From the NCBI GenBank assembly GCA_030655215.1, contig JAURVZ010000031.1, positions 1 through 42,455 on the forward strand: DNA of 42,455 bases, in the 5' to 3' direction. Below, in pieces: positions 19,936 to 28,519 of this stretch. A model generated the notes under the pieces. It did not search any database, had not been told where the DNA came from, and worked only from the letters and a program-made list of their open reading frames with translations. Position 1 is the first letter of the stretch; each line of letters starts with the position of its first letter. Source of the DNA: Pseudolabrys sp. Lineage in GTDB: Bacteria > Pseudomonadota > Alphaproteobacteria > Rhizobiales > Xanthobacteraceae. The position numbers were made by a program, and so were the translations under genes.

Positions 19936-19998
19936 GGCGCGTTGAGGCGAGAAGGGAATATCGAAATAATCACTGATCCTGCTGGTGCCGGAGCGCTC

Positions 19999-20787
19999 AT
20001 GAGCGAAGCTCGTCTGACGAACCTGACTGTCGAATCGCCTTCGCGGACAATTGCCGTGCGCGCGCGCGAGAGCAAGGGGAACGATGGCAAGAGCGAGCAA
20101 AGGCCTGGGCTGGTCTGGCTCGGCGGTTTTAAGTCCGACATGGTCGGCAGCAAGGCCTTGGCGCTAGACGCCTGGGCGGAGGAGCACGGCCGTGCCTGCT
20201 TGCGCTTCGATTATTCGGGGCACGGCGAATCCGGCGGCAACTTCAAGGACGGCACGATTGGGCTTTGGCTGGAAGAGGCGGTCGCGGTTTATTCGGGCTT
20301 TGCCCGGGGCCCGCAGGTGCTGATCGGCTCGTCGATGGGCGGCTGGCTGGCCTTGCTGCTGGCGCAACGGCTGGCGGCGCTGAAGGATGCCGCGCCGCTG
20401 GCCGGCATGGTTTTGATCGCGCCGGCGGTCGACTTCACGGAAGAGCTGATGTGGAAGGGTTTCCCCGACGCCATCAAGCGCGAGATCGAGGACAAGGGTT
20501 TCTGGACCCGGCCGTCGGACTATTCGCCGGAAGGCTATCCGATCACCAGGCAACTGATCGAGGAAGGCCGCAACCATCTGATGCTGGGCGGGCTGATCGA
20601 GCCCGGCTGTCCGGTGCATATATTGCAAGGCGTGCAGGATAGGGATGTGCCGTGGCGGCATGCGGTCGAACTGGTGTCGCGTTTTTCGCGAGACGATGTG
20701 GTGCTGACCCTGATCAAGGACGGTGATCACCGCCTGTCGCGGCCGGAGGATATCGAGCGGCTGTTGAATGCGGTGAAGGAGTTTTAG
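19999..20787 (+). CDS. Alpha/beta hydrolase
   Basis: A 262-residue serine hydrolase. The nucleophile elbow is GSSMGG (LIGSSMGGWLALLLAQRL), with the oxyanion region FDYSGHGESGG upstream, catalytic Asp in QGVQDRDVPWRHA and His in DGDHRLSRPEDIERL. The N-terminal WLGGFKSDMVGSKALALDAWA is a family signature of a rhizobial carboxylesterase/palmitoyl-protein-thioesterase-like group. Substrate unknown. The ATG at 19999 has GGAG 5 nt upstream; a longer frame from 19075 is antisense to the glycosyltransferase and not real. Its TAG stop overlaps the convergent queG stop by 4 nt. Confidence 0.88.
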   Translation: MSEARLTNLTVESPSRTIAVRARESKGNDGKSEQRPGLVWLGGFKSDMVGSKALALDAWAEEHGRACLRFDYSGHGESGGNFKDGTIGLWLEEAVAVYSGFARGPQVLIGSSMGGWLALLLAQRLAALKDAAPLAGMVLIAPAVDFTEELMWKGFPDAIKREIEDKGFWTRPSDYSPEGYPITRQLIEEGRNHLMLGGLIEPGCPVHILQGVQDRDVPWRHAVELVSRFSRDDVVLTLIKDGDHRLSRPEDIERLLNAVKEF

Positions 20788-21860
20788 GCGAGCGCCTGCG
20801 ACCACTCGTCCTGCACCGATGCGTCTTCATCGCCGCGTCGCAACGCGTTGAACTCTTGCTTCGGCATCAACCGGCCCAGCGCCCACACCGCAGCGCCGCG
20901 CACCAGAGGTGAGGCGTCGGTCAGCAAACGCTCCGCTTCCGGCACCAAGGTGACATCACCCGAATTGCCAATCGCATTCAGGACATTACGAATGAAGCGA
21001 TCGCGGCCGGTGCGTTTGATCGAGGTCTTGGCAAACAGCAAACGAAACTGCGCATCGTCGAGCCGCGATAACTCAGCCAGCCCCGGCGCGCGCAACACAT
21101 CGCGCGCGGCGAGCTTGGCCTCGCGGCCCTGCTCGGCAAATTTATTCCACGGGCATACGGCCAAACAATCATCGCAGCCGTAGACACGATTGCCCATCAA
21201 CGGCCTTAAGTCGCGCGGGATCGGGCCTTTGTGTTCGATGGTCAAGTATGAAACGCAACGCCGCGCATCGAGACGATACGGCGCGGGAAAGGCCGCCGTC
21301 GGGCAGGCATCGAGACAAGCATGGCAAGAACCGCAGCTCTCCTTGCCCGCTTCATCATAGGGTAACTCAAGCGTCGTAAAGATCGCGCCGAGAAACAGCC
21401 ACGAGCCGAAATCGCGCGACACCATCTTGGTGTGCTTGCCCTGCCAGCCCAGGCCCGCTTTCGCCGCCAGCGGTTTCTCCATCACCGCAGCGGTATCGAC
21501 GAACACTTTCACGTCGCCGCCGGCTTGCGCGATCAGCCAGCGCGCGACGTCCTTCAGCCGCGCCTTTATCAGCTCGTGATAGTCATCGCCTTTGGCGTAA
21601 ACCGAAATCGCCGCGCGGTCGCGTTCCTGCAAAACCTTGAGCGGGTCTTCATCCGGCCCGTAATTCATGCCGAGCATGATCACCGAGCGCACATCGGGCC
21701 ACAGCGTCAAAGGCGAGCCGCGCCGCTCGGCGGTGGTTTCGAGCCACAGCATGTCGCCATGCGCGCCATCGGCGATAAATTGCTCAAGCCGCGCTTTCGC
21801 CGCAGGCACCGCTTCCGGCCGCGTGATGCCGACGGAGTCAAAGCCGCGCGACTGCGCCAT
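20784..21860 (-). CDS. queG: Epoxyqueuosine reductase
   Basis: Cobalamin-dependent iron-sulfur enzyme that reduces epoxyqueuosine to queuosine at the tRNA wobble base. From the ATG at 21860 it has 358 residues. Two 4Fe-4S motifs are visible: CGSCHACLDACPTAAF and GCDDCLAVCPWNKFA. The N-terminal half contains the QueG signatures VIMLGMNYGP and AKGDDYHELIKARL. The C-terminus has the HEAT-like VRGAAVWALGRL. Homologous-looking residues (VKSALI) continue a few codons upstream of the ATG without any standard start, so the real start is uncertain. It follows the GST gene (stop at 21896) on the same strand. Confidence 0.93.
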   Translation of the reverse strand: MAQSRGFDSVGITRPEAVPAAKARLEQFIADGAHGDMLWLETTAERRGSPLTLWPDVRSVIMLGMNYGPDEDPLKVLQERDRAAISVYAKGDDYHELIKARLKDVARWLIAQAGGDVKVFVDTAAVMEKPLAAKAGLGWQGKHTKMVSRDFGSWLFLGAIFTTLELPYDEAGKESCGSCHACLDACPTAAFPAPYRLDARRCVSYLTIEHKGPIPRDLRPLMGNRVYGCDDCLAVCPWNKFAEQGREAKLAARDVLRAPGLAELSRLDDAQFRLLFAKTSIKRTGRDRFIRNVLNAIGNSGDVTLVPEAERLLTDASPLVRGAAVWALGRLMPKQEFNALRRGDEDASVQDEWSQALA

Positions 21861-21895
21861 TGCAATTAATGCGGATTTTACGTCAGCAGTCGGCG

Positions 21896-22588
21896 TTAAA
21901 AATCCAGGTCGGCGTAATGCTTCGCCGGCGGAATGCCCGCCAGCGTGTCCGCCAGCAGCGGACGGAACGCCGGACGGGATTTCACCCGCGCGTACCAGTT
22001 CTTCGCTGCTTCGTCTTCGTTCCACGGTACATCGCCCAGGTAATCGACGGCTGACAGATGCGCGGCTGCGGCCAAATCCGCAAGGCTCAAGCGCTCGCCG
22101 GCAAGCCAGTCGCGCGTGCGCACCAGCCAGCCAATATAGGCCAGATGATAGCGGATATTCTTGCGCGCCGCGCGCAGCTGGCCGGTATCGGGCGGCCCGC
22201 CGCCCTGCTCGAGCGTCATATGCCGCTTGAACACGCGCTCGGTGACCAGAGGCCCGCTGACTTCCTCGTGGAACTTGTCGTTGAACCAGCTCGCCAGACG
22301 GCGGATTTCGACGCGCTGCCCCGGCGTGCCCGGCATCAGCCAGCCGGCGTTATCCTCGGGCGGCCGTGTCTCCTGGATATATTCGGCGATGATGGCAGAG
22401 CCCGGCACGGGCGGTTCGCCATCGGCGATCAGCACCGGGATGGAGCCCGCAGGATTAATGCTGAGAAACTCCTCCCGCCGCTCCCAGAACCGCTCCTCCA
22501 CGAGCCGCACCTCGGTGCCGTACTCATTGAGGATCAATCGCACATAGCGCGACAGCGGACAGAGCGGATGTTGCAGCAGCGTCAGCAT
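21896..22588 (-). CDS. Glutathione S-transferase family protein
   Basis: A 230-residue protein with an N-terminal thioredoxin-like GST domain (MLTLLQHPLCPLSRYVRLIL, then the glutathione-site loop NPAGSIPVLIADGEPPVPGSAIIAEYI) and an all-helical C-domain (LAGERLSLADLAAAAHLSAVDYL). The CPLS sequence at residues 10-13 places Ser where many such GSTs have the catalytic Ser/Cys. The substrate is not predictable. It precedes queG on the same strand, probably co-transcribed, and is divergent from uppP with a 187-bp shared upstream region. Confidence 0.9.
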   Translation of the reverse strand: MLTLLQHPLCPLSRYVRLILNEYGTEVRLVEERFWERREEFLSINPAGSIPVLIADGEPPVPGSAIIAEYIQETRPPEDNAGWLMPGTPGQRVEIRRLASWFNDKFHEEVSGPLVTERVFKRHMTLEQGGGPPDTGQLRAARKNIRYHLAYIGWLVRTRDWLAGERLSLADLAAAAHLSAVDYLGDVPWNEDEAAKNWYARVKSRPAFRPLLADTLAGIPPAKHYADLDF

Positions 22589-22775
22589 GAAGGCTCGGAT
22601 ATGAAAATTTTATTCTGAGTCGGGGTCGGGTGACTGCACTATACAAACACATCCAACAGCGCAAATTGCGGCGGTCTTATCGTTTTCCCATTGCCTGTAT
22701 CGGGATGGTGCGCCAAAAACGAAATCCAGAATTTCTTAGCCTCCCAAACGATTCGCGCATTCCGGAGCCAAGGCC

Positions 22776-23603
22776 ATGTCCGACCTGATCGCCAATCATA
22801 TCGATCTGATCAAGGCGGCGGTGCTCGGCATGGTCGAGGGCCTCACCGAATTTCTGCCGGTGTCGTCGACCGGACATTTGCTGCTGATGCAGCATGTTCT
22901 CGGCTGGGGCGATGATTCGTTCAGCAAATCGTTCGCGATTCTCATTCAGCTCGGCGCCATCATGGCGCTGCTGACGATTTACTTCAGCCGCTTGTGGTCG
23001 CTGGCGCGCACCATGTTCACCGAATGGCAGGCGACGCGCTTCGTCATCGGCATCCTGCTCGCCTTCCTGCCGGCGGCGGTCATCGGCGCCTTGGCCGGCA
23101 GCTACATCAAGTCGTATCTGTTCGACGTGCGCATTGTTTGCGTCACCTTGATCCTCGGCGGCTTCGTGCTGCTGTGGGTCGATCGGCTGAGCCTGAAGGC
23201 GCGGCATCACGATGCGACGACGTTCACGCTGCCGATGTATTTCGGCATTGGCTGTATTCAGTGCATCGCCATGATTCCCGGCGTGTCGCGCTCGGGTTCG
23301 ACCATTGTCGGCGCCATGCTGTTCGGCGCCGACCGCAAGGCTGCCGCCGAGTTCTCGTTCTGGCTGGCCATGCCGACCATGATCGGCGCCTTTGCCTATG
23401 AAGTGTACAAGAGCCGCTCCGAACTGACCGCCGATCACGTCACGGCCATTGCCGTCGGCTTTGTGTTCGCGTTCATCTTCGGCACGATCGCGGTGAAGGC
23501 GTTGCTGCGTTACGTGCAGCGCCACTCGTTCGCGCTGTTCGCCTGGTGGCGCATCATCCTCGGCACCGTCGGCATTTTCGCGCTGTACGTTTTCAAAGTT
23601 TAA
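22776..23603 (+). CDS. uppP: Undecaprenyl-diphosphatase UppP (BacA)
   Basis: Inner-membrane phosphatase that recycles undecaprenyl pyrophosphate, the lipid carrier for peptidoglycan and O-antigen, and confers bacitracin tolerance. A 275-residue polytopic protein. Motif 1 is VEGLTEFLPVSSTGHLLL with the catalytic Glu region; motif 2 is IPGVSRSGSTIVGAMLFG. Several hydrophobic helices are evident. The ATG at 22776 has GGAG and AAGG upstream. Its TAA overlaps the convergent dehydrogenase stop (TTAA, 23600-23603). Confidence 0.97.
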   Translation: MSDLIANHIDLIKAAVLGMVEGLTEFLPVSSTGHLLLMQHVLGWGDDSFSKSFAILIQLGAIMALLTIYFSRLWSLARTMFTEWQATRFVIGILLAFLPAAVIGALAGSYIKSYLFDVRIVCVTLILGGFVLLWVDRLSLKARHHDATTFTLPMYFGIGCIQCIAMIPGVSRSGSTIVGAMLFGADRKAAAEFSFWLAMPTMIGAFAYEVYKSRSELTADHVTAIAVGFVFAFIFGTIAVKALLRYVQRHSFALFAWWRIILGTVGIFALYVFKV

Positions 23604-24763
23604 ACGTTCCGCCGCGGATCGTCGTAATTGTCGTACAGAATATCGCGGCTGGCATCGGCGACATCCTTGATGCCGGTCAGCGACATGGCGACCTTCAACT
23701 CCTCGGCAATCATGCTTATCGCTTTGGCAACACCAGCCTCGCCCATGGCGGCGAGTCCATAGAGATAAGCGCGGCCGATCAAACAACCATGCGCGCCGAG
23801 CGCCAAAGCCTTCAGCACGTCCTGGCCGGAGCGAATGCCGCCATCGAACAGGATTTCGATGCGGTCGCGCACCGCATCGGCAATGCGCGGTAACACGGTG
23901 ATAGTGCCGGGCGTGCCATCAAGCTGTCGGCCGCCATGGTTCGACACGACAATACCTTCCGCGCCCATGTCGGCGGCGCGCTTGGCGTCCTCGACATCGA
24001 GAATGCCTTTGATCACCAGCTTGCCGGGCCACAATTTGCGGATCCAGTTCACGTCCTCCCACGACAATGACCGGTCGAAATTGTCGCCGCCCCAGCGGCC
24101 GGCGGCCCAGATGCCACCTTTGTTCTTGAGATAGTAATCGACATTGCCGAACGACTTGCGCTTGCCCATCAGCACGCCGGCGAGCCAGCCCGGCTTGGTC
24201 ATGATGTCGAAGGCGTTGCGCGCGGTCAGCCGCGGCGGCACGACAAGGCCGTTCTTGATGTCGCAATGGCGTTGTCCGCGCATCGGCAGATCGACAGTCA
24301 GGAACAGCGCCGAGCAACCGGCATCCTTGGCGCGCTGGATCACCTCTTCGCTGAAGCCGCGATCCTTGAACACATAAAGCTGAAACCAGAACTGCGCCTT
24401 GGTTGCTTCGCGAATGTCTTCGATCGAGCAGATCGACATCGTCGAGAGCGTAAAGCGGATGCCAGCGGCTTCAGCGGCTTTCGCCGCCAGCATTTCGCCA
24501 TTGCCATGCATCAGGCCGGTGAGGCCGGTCGGCGCAATCGCCACCGGCATCGACACCTTTTCGCCGAGCATCGTTGTGCCGAGCGATCGGTTATCAGCGT
24601 CGATCAGAACGCGCTGGCGAAAGCGCACCGCGTCGAGATCATTGCGGTTGGCCTTGAGGCTCAGCTGATCGTAGGAGCCGTGATCGATATATTCGAAGAT
24701 CGCTTTGGGGACTTTGCGCTTGGCAAGCTGACGTAGGTCTTCGACGTTCGTAATGACCGGCAT
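23600..24763 (-). CDS. lldD: FMN-dependent alpha-hydroxy acid dehydrogenase (lactate dehydrogenase-like)
   Basis: A 387-residue TIM-barrel flavoprotein of the L-lactate dehydrogenase/glycolate oxidase family, oxidising 2-hydroxy acids to keto acids. Signatures: MPVAIAPTGLTGLMHGNGE for FMN contact, FQLYVFKDR, LVIKGILDVEDA with the FMN Lys, and the active-site SNHGGRQLDGTPG with catalytic His. L-lactate is the likeliest substrate but mandelate or glycolate cannot be excluded. The ATG at 24763 has GGGGGA 7 nt upstream. Its stop overlaps uppP by 4 nt. Confidence 0.92.
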   Translation of the reverse strand: MPVITNVEDLRQLAKRKVPKAIFEYIDHGSYDQLSLKANRNDLDAVRFRQRVLIDADNRSLGTTMLGEKVSMPVAIAPTGLTGLMHGNGEMLAAKAAEAAGIRFTLSTMSICSIEDIREATKAQFWFQLYVFKDRGFSEEVIQRAKDAGCSALFLTVDLPMRGQRHCDIKNGLVVPPRLTARNAFDIMTKPGWLAGVLMGKRKSFGNVDYYLKNKGGIWAAGRWGGDNFDRSLSWEDVNWIRKLWPGKLVIKGILDVEDAKRAADMGAEGIVVSNHGGRQLDGTPGTITVLPRIADAVRDRIEILFDGGIRSGQDVLKALALGAHGCLIGRAYLYGLAAMGEAGVAKAISMIAEELKVAMSLTGIKDVADASRDILYDNYDDPRRNV

Positions 24764-24840
24764 GCACTTTCCCCCAAAAGTTCATTGCGCGCGGTCTCTG
24801 CCGGATATGCTTCCAGCTTTTGAGAAGACCGTGCGGTTAA

Positions 24841-24899
24841 AGCGTTTTCAAGCGAAGTGGGCTCCGGTTCGCGTGAAGAAAACGCGTCCAAACAATCTA
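24841..24899. repeat. Dispersed hairpin repeat, family C copy 1
   Basis: The core from AGCGTTTTCAAGCGAAGTGG to GAAGAAAACGCG, ending in AATCTA, matches a second copy at 29393-29453 apart from a few substitutions and a 2-bp length difference. GCGTTTTC pairs with GAAAACGC. Its right end overlaps the TAG stop codon (CTA on plus, 24897-24899) of the NDUFA9-like gene, so the repeat abuts the gene's last codon. Confidence 0.9.
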
Positions 24900-25871
24900 T
24901 GCGATCCTGCTCTTGAATTGTCCTGCCTTGCGGAAACGCCAGAGATAAGACGGCACGATGGCTTCGATCGGTTCCGGCTCGATACCGATGCCGGCGAAGG
25001 TGCGCTTGTCGGCGGCGGCGGCTTCCGAGACGACATTGTCAGTGCGCAGCATCTCGACCTGACCCGCGGTCAGCGTCAGCGGTGCCGGCGCGAATTGCAG
25101 GAACATCGCCTGGAATTTGGCGACGAAGAACGGCATCGGCACCAGCAAGCGGTTGCGCTCAATGGTGGCGAGGATGAACTGCATCAGTTCCTTGAACGAG
25201 CGCACATCCGGTCCGCCGAGTTCGTATGTCGTGCCGGCGCGCAATTTACCGTCGACTGCATCGGCAATCGCCTTGGCGACATCGCCGACGAAGACCGGCT
25301 GGAAGCGCGTCGCGCCGCCGCCAATCAAGGGCAGCACCGGCGACATGCGCGCCAGCGAAGCGAAGCGGTTGAAGAAATCGTCTTCCGGCCCGAACAGGAT
25401 CGACGGCCGCATGATGACGGCCTGCGGCTGCGCCGCCAGCACCAGCCGTTCGGCGACGGCCTTGGACTTGGCGTAAGGCGCGGCCGACTGCTCATCGGCG
25501 CCAATGGCCGAGACGTGCACCATGCGGGCGCCGTGCGCATTGGCGGCCAGCGCGACCTGCTCGGCGCCATAGCTGTGGATCGAATCGAAACGCTGGCGGC
25601 CGCCTTCCTGCAGGATGCCGGTCAGGTTGATCAGCACATGGGCGCCGCGGGCGGCGGCTTCCACGGAGGCGGCGTTGCGCAAATTGGCCTGAACGGCATG
25701 AATCTGGCCGACCCGGCCGAGCGGCTGCAGGTGGAAAGCGAGGTCAGGACGGCGCACGGCGACGCGGATGCGGTAATCCCGCTTTGCCAAAGCCCGCACG
25801 ACATGGCGGCCGAGGAAGCCGGAGCCGCCATAGACGGTGACGAGGGTGTCGAAATTACTTCTGGCGGTCAT
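24897..25871 (-). CDS. NDUFA9-like complex I family NAD(P)-binding protein
   Basis: A 324-residue atypical short-chain dehydrogenase-like protein. The nucleotide-binding loop is VTVYGGSGFLGRHVVRAL, with LINLTGIL and HVSAIGADEQSAAPYAKSKAVAER next. The Tyr-x-x-x-Lys is YAKSK. This matches the family named after the mitochondrial complex I subunit NDUFA9, common in alphaproteobacteria; in bacteria its role in complex I is inferred and it may act as an epimerase-like enzyme. The ATG at 25871 starts after a GCGGAA ribosome site. Its stop is shared with the end of a family C repeat. Confidence 0.88.
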   Translation of the reverse strand: MTARSNFDTLVTVYGGSGFLGRHVVRALAKRDYRIRVAVRRPDLAFHLQPLGRVGQIHAVQANLRNAASVEAAARGAHVLINLTGILQEGGRQRFDSIHSYGAEQVALAANAHGARMVHVSAIGADEQSAAPYAKSKAVAERLVLAAQPQAVIMRPSILFGPEDDFFNRFASLARMSPVLPLIGGGATRFQPVFVGDVAKAIADAVDGKLRAGTTYELGGPDVRSFKELMQFILATIERNRLLVPMPFFVAKFQAMFLQFAPAPLTLTAGQVEMLRTDNVVSEAAAADKRTFAGIGIEPEPIEAIVPSYLWRFRKAGQFKSRIA

Positions 25872-26044
25872 TTCCGCGCTCGCTTCGCAAACAGGGGGCT
25901 TGGGCTCAAGGGCGCCAGCGGATTCGAGGTGTAGCCGTCTTTATAGAGCGCCGGCGCGGGGCGGCAAGCCAGTTAAAGGGCCGTTCGTTAAGACCTTCAA
26001 TTGACAAGGCGAAGTCGGGTCCGTACCTAGTCCCTCGCTTACCT

Positions 26045-26131
<87 letters not shown>

Positions 26132-26230
26132 AAACTATTAAGTTTCCCGCGTATGATCCCGAATCGCGGGCTCCGGGCCGAATTCCGGTTGATTCAGGCC
26201 CGGCGGCACGCCGACTAACCGGAAATCCGA

Positions 26231-26857
26231 ATGACCGTCCGTCTGCATCGTGGCGATCTGCCCAACCTGAACGCCTATACGGGCGCGGTGGCGATCGATA
26301 CCGAAACCATGGGCCTCGACCACAGCCGTGACCGGCTTTGTGTGGTCCAGCTCTCGCCCGGCGACGGTTCCGCCGACGTCGTGCAGATTGCTGCCGGCCA
26401 GACCAGCGCCCCCAATATCCAGAAGCTCCTGGCCGACAAGTCGCAGGTCAAAATCTTCCATTACGGCCGGTTCGATATCGGCGTGCTGTACAAGGCCTTC
26501 GGCGTCATGGCCGAGCCGGTCTACTGCACCAAGATCGCCTCGCGCATCGCCCGCACCTATACCGACCGGCACGGCCTCAAGGATCTGGCGCGCGAGCTTC
26601 TCGGCGTCGACCTGTCGAAGCAGCAGCAGTCTTCGGACTGGGGCGCCGACACCTTGACCGACCCGCAAGTGGCCTATGCCGCGACCGACGTGCTGCATCT
26701 GCATGCCTTGATGGACAAGTTGAACGCCATGCTGGCGCGCGAAGGCCGGGATGAGCTGGCCAAGGCCAGCATCGGCTTCCTGCCCGACCGGGTTAGGCTC
26801 GACCTTGCCGGCTGGGCCGATGAGGACATTTTCTCGCACTCGGCCAACCGAACCTAA
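26231..26857 (+). CDS. rnd: Ribonuclease D (3'-5' exonuclease, single-domain)
   Basis: A 208-residue DEDD-type 3'-5' exoribonuclease, probably trimming tRNA and other small RNA 3' ends. Exo motifs: I, AIDTETMGL; II, HYGRFDIGVL; III, YAATDVLHLHAL with the Tyr of the DEDDy class. It lacks the HRDC domains that E. coli RNase D has (about 375 residues), as is usual for this short alphaproteobacterial form. A GGAA precedes the ATG. Its location just downstream of a tRNA gene fits the role but proves nothing. Confidence 0.92.
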   Translation: MTVRLHRGDLPNLNAYTGAVAIDTETMGLDHSRDRLCVVQLSPGDGSADVVQIAAGQTSAPNIQKLLADKSQVKIFHYGRFDIGVLYKAFGVMAEPVYCTKIASRIARTYTDRHGLKDLARELLGVDLSKQQQSSDWGADTLTDPQVAYAATDVLHLHALMDKLNAMLAREGRDELAKASIGFLPDRVRLDLAGWADEDIFSHSANRT

Positions 26858-26974
26858 GTGGCCGTGCCGAAGCTGTTGCCGCGCGGGAGCCATATTCCTA
26901 AGGCAGCCTGCGGCCGGGGTGTAACGGGTTTTCGTCAAAACCAGTCCTGAACGGAGCACGACGATTTTCGCGCC

Positions 26975-27688
26975 ATGAGCCGTGTGATCACAGCCAGAGC
27001 CAATCCGGACGATGTGCGCGCTCACTGGAACATGAGCCAGCGCGACAGCGAGCGCGCGTTCCGTGCTGCCCGCCGTCACAGCCGGCTGGTGCGGTTTCTG
27101 CGCGCCGGCCTGCCGGTGGCAATCGTCGTGGCGCTGGTCGGCCTGTCGCTCGCCACCTGGCTCAATCCGATGAAGCTGCTCACCAAACTGCCGGTGAATA
27201 TGGACGAGCTTGTTGTTTCCGGCACCAAGATCACGATGGAGCAGCCGCGCGTGAACGGCTTCACCAATGACAAGCGCGCCTATGAATTTACCGCCAAGGC
27301 TGCCGCGCAGGACCTGACCAAGCCGGACATTGTCGAGCTGAACAGCATCAACGCCAAAGTCGAAATGGAAGACAAGACCACGATGACCATGGTCGCGGAG
27401 GCCGGCGTCTATGATACCAAGAAGGAAATGCTGCAGCTCCAAGGCAACATCCTGCTGACATCATCGAACGGGAACACCGGCAAGTTGACGGAGGCCACCG
27501 TCGATGTCCGGAAGGGCAATGTGACCTCCGACAAGCCGGTCGAACTTGAGATGCTGCAAGGCATTCTGAATGCTAATAAACTTGAAGTCGTCGATTCCGG
27601 CACGATGGTCCGGTTTCATGGCGGCGTGAATATGACTCTGATGCTGAACGGTACGGCCGTTCCCAAGAAGAAGACGGGCGCGCGATGA
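26975..27688 (+). CDS. lptC: LPS export component LptC
   Basis: Bitopic inner-membrane protein that passes lipopolysaccharide from the LptBFG transporter to periplasmic LptA. Of 237 residues, one hydrophobic segment (about 40-62, LRAGLPVAIVVALVGLSLATWL) follows a short cytoplasmic N-terminus. The periplasmic part has the OstA/LptC-like VVSGTKITMEQPRVNGFTNDKRAYEFTA and YDTKKEMLQLQGNILLTSSNG strands. It overlaps lptA by 4 nt (ATGA at 27685), so the two are coupled. The exact start could be a downstream ATG at codon 20. Confidence 0.92.
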   Translation: MSRVITARANPDDVRAHWNMSQRDSERAFRAARRHSRLVRFLRAGLPVAIVVALVGLSLATWLNPMKLLTKLPVNMDELVVSGTKITMEQPRVNGFTNDKRAYEFTAKAAAQDLTKPDIVELNSINAKVEMEDKTTMTMVAEAGVYDTKKEMLQLQGNILLTSSNGNTGKLTEATVDVRKGNVTSDKPVELEMLQGILNANKLEVVDSGTMVRFHGGVNMTLMLNGTAVPKKKTGAR

Positions 27689-28413
27689 ACGTGGTTGTTA
27701 AATTAAGCGCGCCTTTGATGATCGCTGCTGCTTTGCTGGCTTCGACCGCCGTCCTGCATGCGCAGCAGCAGCGCGCGCCCGCGGCCGCTCCTGCCGCCGC
27801 GCCGGCGGCGACGCAGGGCCCGCCGAATGCCTTGCAAGGCTTCTCGCAAAACCGCGACGAGCCGGTGCATATCGAATCCGCGACCTTGGAAGTGCGCGAC
27901 AAGGAAAAGCTGGCGACCTTCAGCGGTGACGTCCGCGTCAAGCAAGGCGATACCGGCATGCGCTCGAAGACGCTGCTGGTGTTCTATGAACAGGACGGTC
28001 CCGGCGACGGCACCACGAAGACCATGCCGGCGGCGCAGCCGGGTCCCGGCGGCGAACAGAAGATCAAGCGCCTCGAAGCGCGCGGCGCCGTCGTCGTGAC
28101 GCAAAAAGAGCAGACCGCGACCGGCGAACTCGGCATTTTCGACATGAAAGCCAACACCGTCACGCTGACCGGCAATGTCATGATGACGCAAGGCAAGAAC
28201 GTTCTGCGCGGTGAGCGGCTGGTCGTCGATCTCACCACCGGCGTTTCGCGCGTCGAATCCGGCAAGGGCGGCACTGGCCGTGTGCAGGGCCTGTTCCTGC
28301 CCGGCAGCCAGACACCGGACGCCAATGCCAAGCCGGGCAGTGCCCCTGCACCGGCCGCTCCGGGCGGCAGCCAACCTTTGCGCAGCCCGATCCCGACGAA
28401 GCCTTTCAATTGA
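27685..28413 (+). CDS. lptA: LPS transport periplasmic protein LptA
   Basis: Periplasmic bridge protein carrying LPS between LptC and the outer-membrane LptD. It is 242 residues with a signal peptide (SAPLMIAAALLASTAVLHAQ, cleavage after HA) and an Ala/Pro-rich linker. The OstA-N domain has ESATLEVRDKEKLATFSGDV, MRSKTLLVFYE and ANTVTLTGNVMMTQGKNVLRG. A low-complexity Pro/Ala C-terminus follows. It is coupled to lptC through ATGA. Confidence 0.95.
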   Translation: MNVVVKLSAPLMIAAALLASTAVLHAQQQRAPAAAPAAAPAATQGPPNALQGFSQNRDEPVHIESATLEVRDKEKLATFSGDVRVKQGDTGMRSKTLLVFYEQDGPGDGTTKTMPAAQPGPGGEQKIKRLEARGAVVVTQKEQTATGELGIFDMKANTVTLTGNVMMTQGKNVLRGERLVVDLTTGVSRVESGKGGTGRVQGLFLPGSQTPDANAKPGSAPAPAAPGGSQPLRSPIPTKPFN

Positions 28414-28519
28414 TCCGGCCCGCTTCTCCCATGACCGCGGGCCGCGATTGCCTTCACCCTTTAGCGTTGGGGAATCAGCTAGAGTCGCGCCTTCAATTCT
28501 TGCGGCGCGGGGTAGCCGG

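Noticed and set aside
19075..19998. Upstream extension of the alpha/beta hydrolase frame
   Set aside because: It runs antisense through the glycosyltransferase; the hydrolase family N-terminus and ribosome site are at 19999.
22677..23786. 369-codon minus-strand frame
   Set aside because: Antisense to uppP; its His/Arg/Gln-rich low-complexity product is an artefact of reversed GC-rich codons.
24753..25934. 393-codon plus-strand frame
   Set aside because: It is antisense to the NDUFA9-like gene and shows no family motif; high GC keeps antisense frames open.
26138..27442. 434-codon minus-strand frame
   Set aside because: Antisense to rnd and lptC, which have clear motifs; composition typical of a shadow frame.
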